DNA from: Acinetobacter haemolyticus
GTDB taxonomy: Bacteria > Pseudomonadota > Gammaproteobacteria > Pseudomonadales > Moraxellaceae
Direction of reading: 5' to 3'
Length of the DNA stretch: 64,000 nucleotides
Assembly (NCBI RefSeq): GCF_900406815.1
Contig: NZ_OVCN01000009.1
Location: forward strand, 92,291 to 156,290
Shown here: positions 60,227-64,000 of the stretch, piece after piece
Position numbering within the stretch: position 1 is the first letter of the stretch
Layout: every line of letters begins with the position of its first letter
Notes under the pieces: model-generated
The model's database searches: none
Seen by the model: the letters and a program-made list of their open reading frames with translations, nothing else
Told to the model about the DNA's origin: nothing
Position numbers and translations under genes: made by a program

Positions 60227-62686
60227 ATGAAATACATTATAGGTGTCTTATGTGTTGCATATCTTCCTGCATATTGTTTTGCTGAGCAACTTCAAGATCA
60301 TACCAATACCGCAACTCCTCATGTGCCAGATGCGATTAATCGCAATAATCAGTTTGCGCAAACAAAGGATGCCGGACCGGAACAAGATCTTAACTTTACT
60401 CAGCTTTTTTTAAATATTTCTATGAACGCCAATGCGTCCGAAGACTTGGTTGCTGTGAAACAATCTAAGCAGGGCAAGTTGTATATCCGTGCCCGAGACT
60501 TAAAAGCGTTAAGACTGAAAATAGATGAACAGACGCCTGAAAACCAATGGGTGTGTATTAATGATCTACATGGCATCCAGTTTCAATACCAAGAGAATGA
60601 GCAGGCTCTAAAGTTAATGGTTCCTTCAAGCATGTTGACAGGGTATGCAGTGGACCTCAATGGCCAACAGATCACCAGTCCGGATTTGCTCAAGATGAAA
60701 CCCTTAAACGCGGCTATTCTCAACTATAGTCTGTATAACAGCACAACCAATGATGAAAATACGTTTTCCGGCTCGGCTGAGGGGATTTTTAACAGTGCCA
60801 TCGGTAATTTTTTTTCAGGTGTTTTATATAGCGGAAGTAATGAGAATAGTTATAATCATGAAAAATGGGTGCGATTGGAAAGTAAGTGGCAATACGTTGA
60901 TCCTGAAAAAATCAGGTTATATACCTTAGGGGATTTTATTTCCAATAGCCCTGATTGGGGCAGTAGTGTCCGCCTTGCTGGTTTCCAATGGTCCAGTGCC
61001 TACACCCAACGCGGTGATATTGTGACCTCGGCACTCCCGCAATTTTCTGGCTCGGCTGCACTACCTTCAACACTAGATTTATATGTCAACCAACAAAAGA
61101 TTTATTCAGGGTTAGTACCATCAGGCCCATTTGATATTAAACAGCTCCCATTTATTTCAGGAAATGAAGTCACGCTGGTGACAACTGATGCGACAGGACA
61201 GCAGAGCATTACCAAAAAGCCATATTATTTTTCCTCCAAGATTTTGGCAAAGGGCATTAATGAATTTTCTGTAGACGTTGGTGTTCCCCGTTATAACTAT
61301 GGGCTGTACTCAAACGATTATGATGATGCCACCTTTGCATCAGGTGCAATCCGATATGGCTATAGTAACTCACTGACATTTAGTGGCGGTGTGGAAACTT
61401 CAACAGATGGCCTGTCGAATCTCGGTACAGGATTCGCGAAGAATGTTTTTGGCGTTGGGGTGATTAATGCAGACCTTGCAGCAAGCCAGTATAAAGATGA
61501 AAACGGCTATTCGGCCTTACTTGGCTTAGAAGGACGTATTAGTAAAAATATTTCATTTAACAGCAGTTACCGCAAAGTATTTGATAATTATTTTGACCTG
61601 GCCCGTGTGTCTCAAGTCAGATATTTAAAAGATAACCAGATCAATGACGAGTCACAAAACTATCTGAGCTACAGTGCACTGGCAGATGAAATTTTTAGGG
61701 CTGGGATTAACTATAATTTTTATGCAGGCTACGGGGCTTATGTAGGGTATAACCAGATCAAATATAGCGACAACTCCTATAAATTACTGTCTGCCAACTT
61801 AAGCGGAAGTATTAATAAAAACTGGGGATTTTATACTTCTGCCTACAAAGATTATGAAAATAACAAGGATTACGGCATTTACTTTGCGTTGCGGTATACA
61901 CCATCTAACAAACTCAATGCGATCACAAGTGTTTCTAGTGACAGCGGCAGGTTGAGTTACCGCCAAGAAATATTTGGTTTATCAGAACCACGAATCGGTT
62001 CATTTGGATGGGGTGGCTATGTTGAGCGAGATCAGGATGCAAAAGAAAATAACGCTTCGCTCTATGCCTCTTATCGAGCTCGTGCGGCTTACCTGACAGG
62101 ACGCTATAACCGATTTGGAGATAACGACCAAGTAGCACTTTCGGCAACGGGTTCATTAGTTGCGGCAGCGGGGCGCATCTTTGCAGCCAATGAAATTGGA
62201 GAAGGTTACGCAGTTGTGATCAATGCCGGTCCGCAAAGCCAGATTCTAAACGGTGGGGTTAATTTAGGTTTTACCGATAAGGCCGGTCGGTTTCTCATTC
62301 CTAGCCTCATGCCATATCAAGAGAATCACATTTATTTAGATCCGTCCTATCTTCCTTTAAATTGGAGTGTTAAAGCGACAGACAAAAAAACTGTGGTCGG
62401 CTATCGCCAGGGAACCTTGGTTGACTTTGGTGCGCATCAGGTTATTTCCGGATTAGTCAGACTTGTGGATCAAAACAACTCACCGTTATTGCCGGGCTAT
62501 ACAGTTCGAATTAATGGACAGCAGCAGGGCGTAGTTGGTTATGACGGTGAAGTATTTATTCAAAACCTATTAAAGCAAAACAAACTTGAAGTCAATCTTC
62601 TGGATCATGGCTCGTGCCAAGCTGACTTCACCTATAACAGTAATCAGTACTCAACTCAGAAATTGGGACCTTATGTATGTCGATAA
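60227..62686 (+). CDS. Outer-membrane usher, CsuD-like
   Basis: An 819-residue usher. A signal peptide (MKYIIGVLCVAYLPAYCFA) precedes an N-terminal domain, a beta barrel and plug, and C-terminal Ig-like domains (from about residue 720). Family segments include SVDVGVPRYNYGLYSNDY, and GAHQVISGLVRLVDQNNSPLLPG near the end. By eye its G+C is higher than that of the pilin and chaperone genes, which suggests mixed origin. The tip adhesin gene overlaps its end by 10 bases. Confidence 0.9.
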   Translation: MKYIIGVLCVAYLPAYCFAEQLQDHTNTATPHVPDAINRNNQFAQTKDAGPEQDLNFTQLFLNISMNANASEDLVAVKQSKQGKLYIRARDLKALRLKIDEQTPENQWVCINDLHGIQFQYQENEQALKLMVPSSMLTGYAVDLNGQQITSPDLLKMKPLNAAILNYSLYNSTTNDENTFSGSAEGIFNSAIGNFFSGVLYSGSNENSYNHEKWVRLESKWQYVDPEKIRLYTLGDFISNSPDWGSSVRLAGFQWSSAYTQRGDIVTSALPQFSGSAALPSTLDLYVNQQKIYSGLVPSGPFDIKQLPFISGNEVTLVTTDATGQQSITKKPYYFSSKILAKGINEFSVDVGVPRYNYGLYSNDYDDATFASGAIRYGYSNSLTFSGGVETSTDGLSNLGTGFAKNVFGVGVINADLAASQYKDENGYSALLGLEGRISKNISFNSSYRKVFDNYFDLARVSQVRYLKDNQINDESQNYLSYSALADEIFRAGINYNFYAGYGAYVGYNQIKYSDNSYKLLSANLSGSINKNWGFYTSAYKDYENNKDYGIYFALRYTPSNKLNAITSVSSDSGRLSYRQEIFGLSEPRIGSFGWGGYVERDQDAKENNASLYASYRARAAYLTGRYNRFGDNDQVALSATGSLVAAAGRIFAANEIGEGYAVVINAGPQSQILNGGVNLGFTDKAGRFLIPSLMPYQENHIYLDPSYLPLNWSVKATDKKTVVGYRQGTLVDFGAHQVISGLVRLVDQNNSPLLPGYTVRINGQQQGVVGYDGEVFIQNLLKQNKLEVNLLDHGSCQADFTYNSNQYSTQKLGPYVCR

Positions 62687-63696
62687 GTATTTTTGATAAG
62701 ACTCAAATAGAGAGTTACAAGAAATTTTCATTGTTTTTGAAACAGTTAATCGGTGTTTGCTTACTTTATCTTGTTTATGCATTTTTTAGTCCTGCGCAGG
62801 CTGCCTGTACGGTAAGTGGAACGACCAATAATACTTTTACCTATACCGCAGCAAATATTAATAGTGATGCCACCGTAAATCTATCAGGAACAATTAGATG
62901 CACGACTTTAGGGATTCCCCAGACTTCTGCTTATATGTGCATGAAAACCGTTTTTACCGGCACAACCAATAGCCTTAATAATGTTTCACTCCCTTATACG
63001 GTAGCCGCTACAGTAGGTGGGGCAGGGTCTACTACCACTAACCAAACCTCTAATGTCTGGTATGGGCCCGTAAGAACCGTGGCTTCAAACAATATCATTA
63101 ATTACTCAGTGAACGTGAAAGTGCCTGCCCGAACAGGATCACTTGTCGTCTATCCTCCAGGAACATATACGGCTACGGTTCGGCTCTATTGGGATATGGA
63201 TGCTCTGGGCTTAGTATGCGGTGATTTAATTGGAGGCTGGGATTCAGGTGATACACTACTAACAGCCAACTTTGTCGTCCCAAGTATGTGCCAATTAAAC
63301 TCAACTTCAAATGTTGATTTTGGCAATATTAACGATATTCGTACTACAAAAAGAGACTACACAACTCAAGGAGCTGTGAATACGACTTGTAATTTTGGAA
63401 CGCCATACAGTATTTATTTAGGCGATGGTAATAACCGTATAACTGGTGGGTTTAGACGTATGACCAACGGTAATAATGAATTTATACCCTATCAGCTCTA
63501 TAAAGATTCTAACTATAGTACGGTATGGGATGCGACAGGAGGCGTAACCAATGTTGGGGGAACAGGAGGAGTCTCAAAAACTGGTACAGGTAGCGCTCAA
63601 AGTACACCTGTTTACGGAAAAATTCCGCAAGGCACAACGATTTCAAGTACTCCGGGAAACTACTCAGATAGCGTGGTTGTTACTGTCACCTATTAA
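62677..63696 (+). CDS. Tip adhesin, CsuE-like, two SCPU domains
   Basis: A 339-residue exported protein. A long N-region is followed by a hydrophobic segment and cleavage near AQAACTV (residue 42). The adhesin domain is about 43-200 and the second SCPU domain about 205-339 (PSMCQLNSTSNVDFGNI, ending VVVTVTY for donor-strand exchange). In Csu pili the tip protein binds abiotic surfaces through hydrophobic fingers. ATG 62677 lies in the usher frame end (10-base overlap). Confidence 0.88.
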   Translation: MSISIFDKTQIESYKKFSLFLKQLIGVCLLYLVYAFFSPAQAACTVSGTTNNTFTYTAANINSDATVNLSGTIRCTTLGIPQTSAYMCMKTVFTGTTNSLNNVSLPYTVAATVGGAGSTTTNQTSNVWYGPVRTVASNNIINYSVNVKVPARTGSLVVYPPGTYTATVRLYWDMDALGLVCGDLIGGWDSGDTLLTANFVVPSMCQLNSTSNVDFGNINDIRTTKRDYTTQGAVNTTCNFGTPYSIYLGDGNNRITGGFRRMTNGNNEFIPYQLYKDSNYSTVWDATGGVTNVGGTGGVSKTGTGSAQSTPVYGKIPQGTTISSTPGNYSDSVVVTVTY

Positions 63697-63736
63697 ATCA
63701 TTTCAAAAGGTGGAGTCTCAAACCTGCATCCGTAAA

Positions 63737-63760
63737 AGCCGCTTATTTAAGCGGTTTTTT
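63737..63760 (+). terminator. Intrinsic terminator of the pilus operon
   Basis: CCGCTTA TT TAAGCGG with T6, 42 bases past the tip gene stop. Between it and the glycosylase start (63956) no coding frame is supported. Confidence 0.85.
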
Positions 63761-63955
63761 ATATTTTGGGAGCAGGTTTTCACCCGATTTGTCACCGGTC
63801 AGAACGACAGATTTACATCTCAAACAGTAAAAGGGTATTGCTAAAATTTTATTAAGGTGAAATTTTACCAACAAAAGAACCGAGCAAAAAACTGGAAAAT
63901 TCGATAAAATGGTTAAAAATATTCACTCAAGTTAAAAATTTGGCTATTGATATAA

Positions 63956-64000
63956 ATGACTGATATAGAAATAGAAACACATCCCTTACAACCTTTTCTC
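63956..64000 (+). CDS. DNA glycosylase, uracil-DNA glycosylase family (5' end only)
   Basis: Only 15 codons are visible: MTDIEIETHPLQPFL. They match the fragment at 58044 (MIEIETHPLQPFL) from residue 3 or 4, so this is the start of a full or second copy of the same gene that continues past the window. The upstream sequence differs from that of the left copy, which argues against a simple exact duplication of the whole border. Confidence 0.65.
   Translation, partial: MTDIEIETHPLQPFL
63968..64000 (+). repeat. Right copy of the island-border direct repeat (33 bp)
   Basis: Identical to 58050-58082, running off the end of the window. Together they bracket the chaperone-usher operon and 0.8 kb of AT-rich left flank. 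Confidence 0.85.

Overview
The window reads as about 64 kb of chromosome from an Acinetobacter species, a gammaproteobacterium of the Moraxellaceae. The grounds are low G+C, protein style, and familiar gene neighbourhoods: pyrG-kdsA-eno-ftsB-ispD, ftsY alone, cydAB with the small subunits cydX, ybgE and cydP, clpS-clpA, and a Csu-type pilus operon. No tRNA, rRNA, CRISPR array, intact insertion sequence or prophage was seen. Genes are densely packed and intrinsic terminators mark most transcription-unit ends.

Layout. 1-9.1 kb: partial alpha/beta hydrolase, two small membrane proteins, brnQ, map, a LysR regulator, grxD, argD, a CBS protein and small unknowns. 9.3-13.7 kb: two small membrane proteins, ftsY, a nitroreductase, a DUF2057 protein and a GNAT enzyme. 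13.8-17.5 kb: the cytochrome bd operon (cydP-cydA-cydB-cydX-ybgE, minus strand) behind a 520 bp AT-rich control region. 17.6-30.3 kb: a YqiJ-like protein, Rieske ferredoxin, nucleoside kinase, PreP-like M16 protease, outer-membrane phospholipase A, a C39-like protein, K+ uptake genes ktrA/ktrB, ilvA, rpiA, a YgjP-like metalloprotease and a CDP-alcohol transferase. 30.4-39.5 kb: alkaline phosphatase, a lipoprotein, argC, clpS, a tandem repeat, clpA and ynfA. 39.5-47.5 kb: aroG with an aromatic-rich leader region, PadR regulator/hydrolase divergent from fadH, three enzymes and a lipoprotein. 47.8-57.9 kb: pyrG-kdsA-eno-(small ORF)-ftsB-ispD, a DUF6438 lipoprotein, an Xre-RES toxin-antitoxin pair, a YeeE/YedE-MBL sulfur operon, a histidine-phosphatase-like protein and a small unknown. 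58-64 kb: a four-gene archaic chaperone-usher pilus operon lying between a broken 5' fragment and a second 5' end of the same DNA-glycosylase gene.

The most interesting signals are regulatory. (1) aroG is preceded by a 17-residue leader peptide ending in YFYFWHY, a run of competing stem-loops and a perfect terminator, and then a second aromatic-rich leader ORF with a strong ribosome binding site. (2) The cyd operon is preceded by a perfect 11-1-11 NsrR-like palindrome and five repeats of an IscR-type (Rrf2 family) motif. (3) The pilus cluster carries duplicated DNA-glycosylase 5' ends at its borders, a sign of integration. Smaller curiosities are 73-bp tandem repeats starting in the clpS stop codon, a perfect 31-bp palindrome inside kdsA, a terminator-like hairpin inside the first codons of ynfA, and a small ORF between eno and ftsB. 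Gene functions are mostly assigned from family motifs read by eye; no database search was possible.
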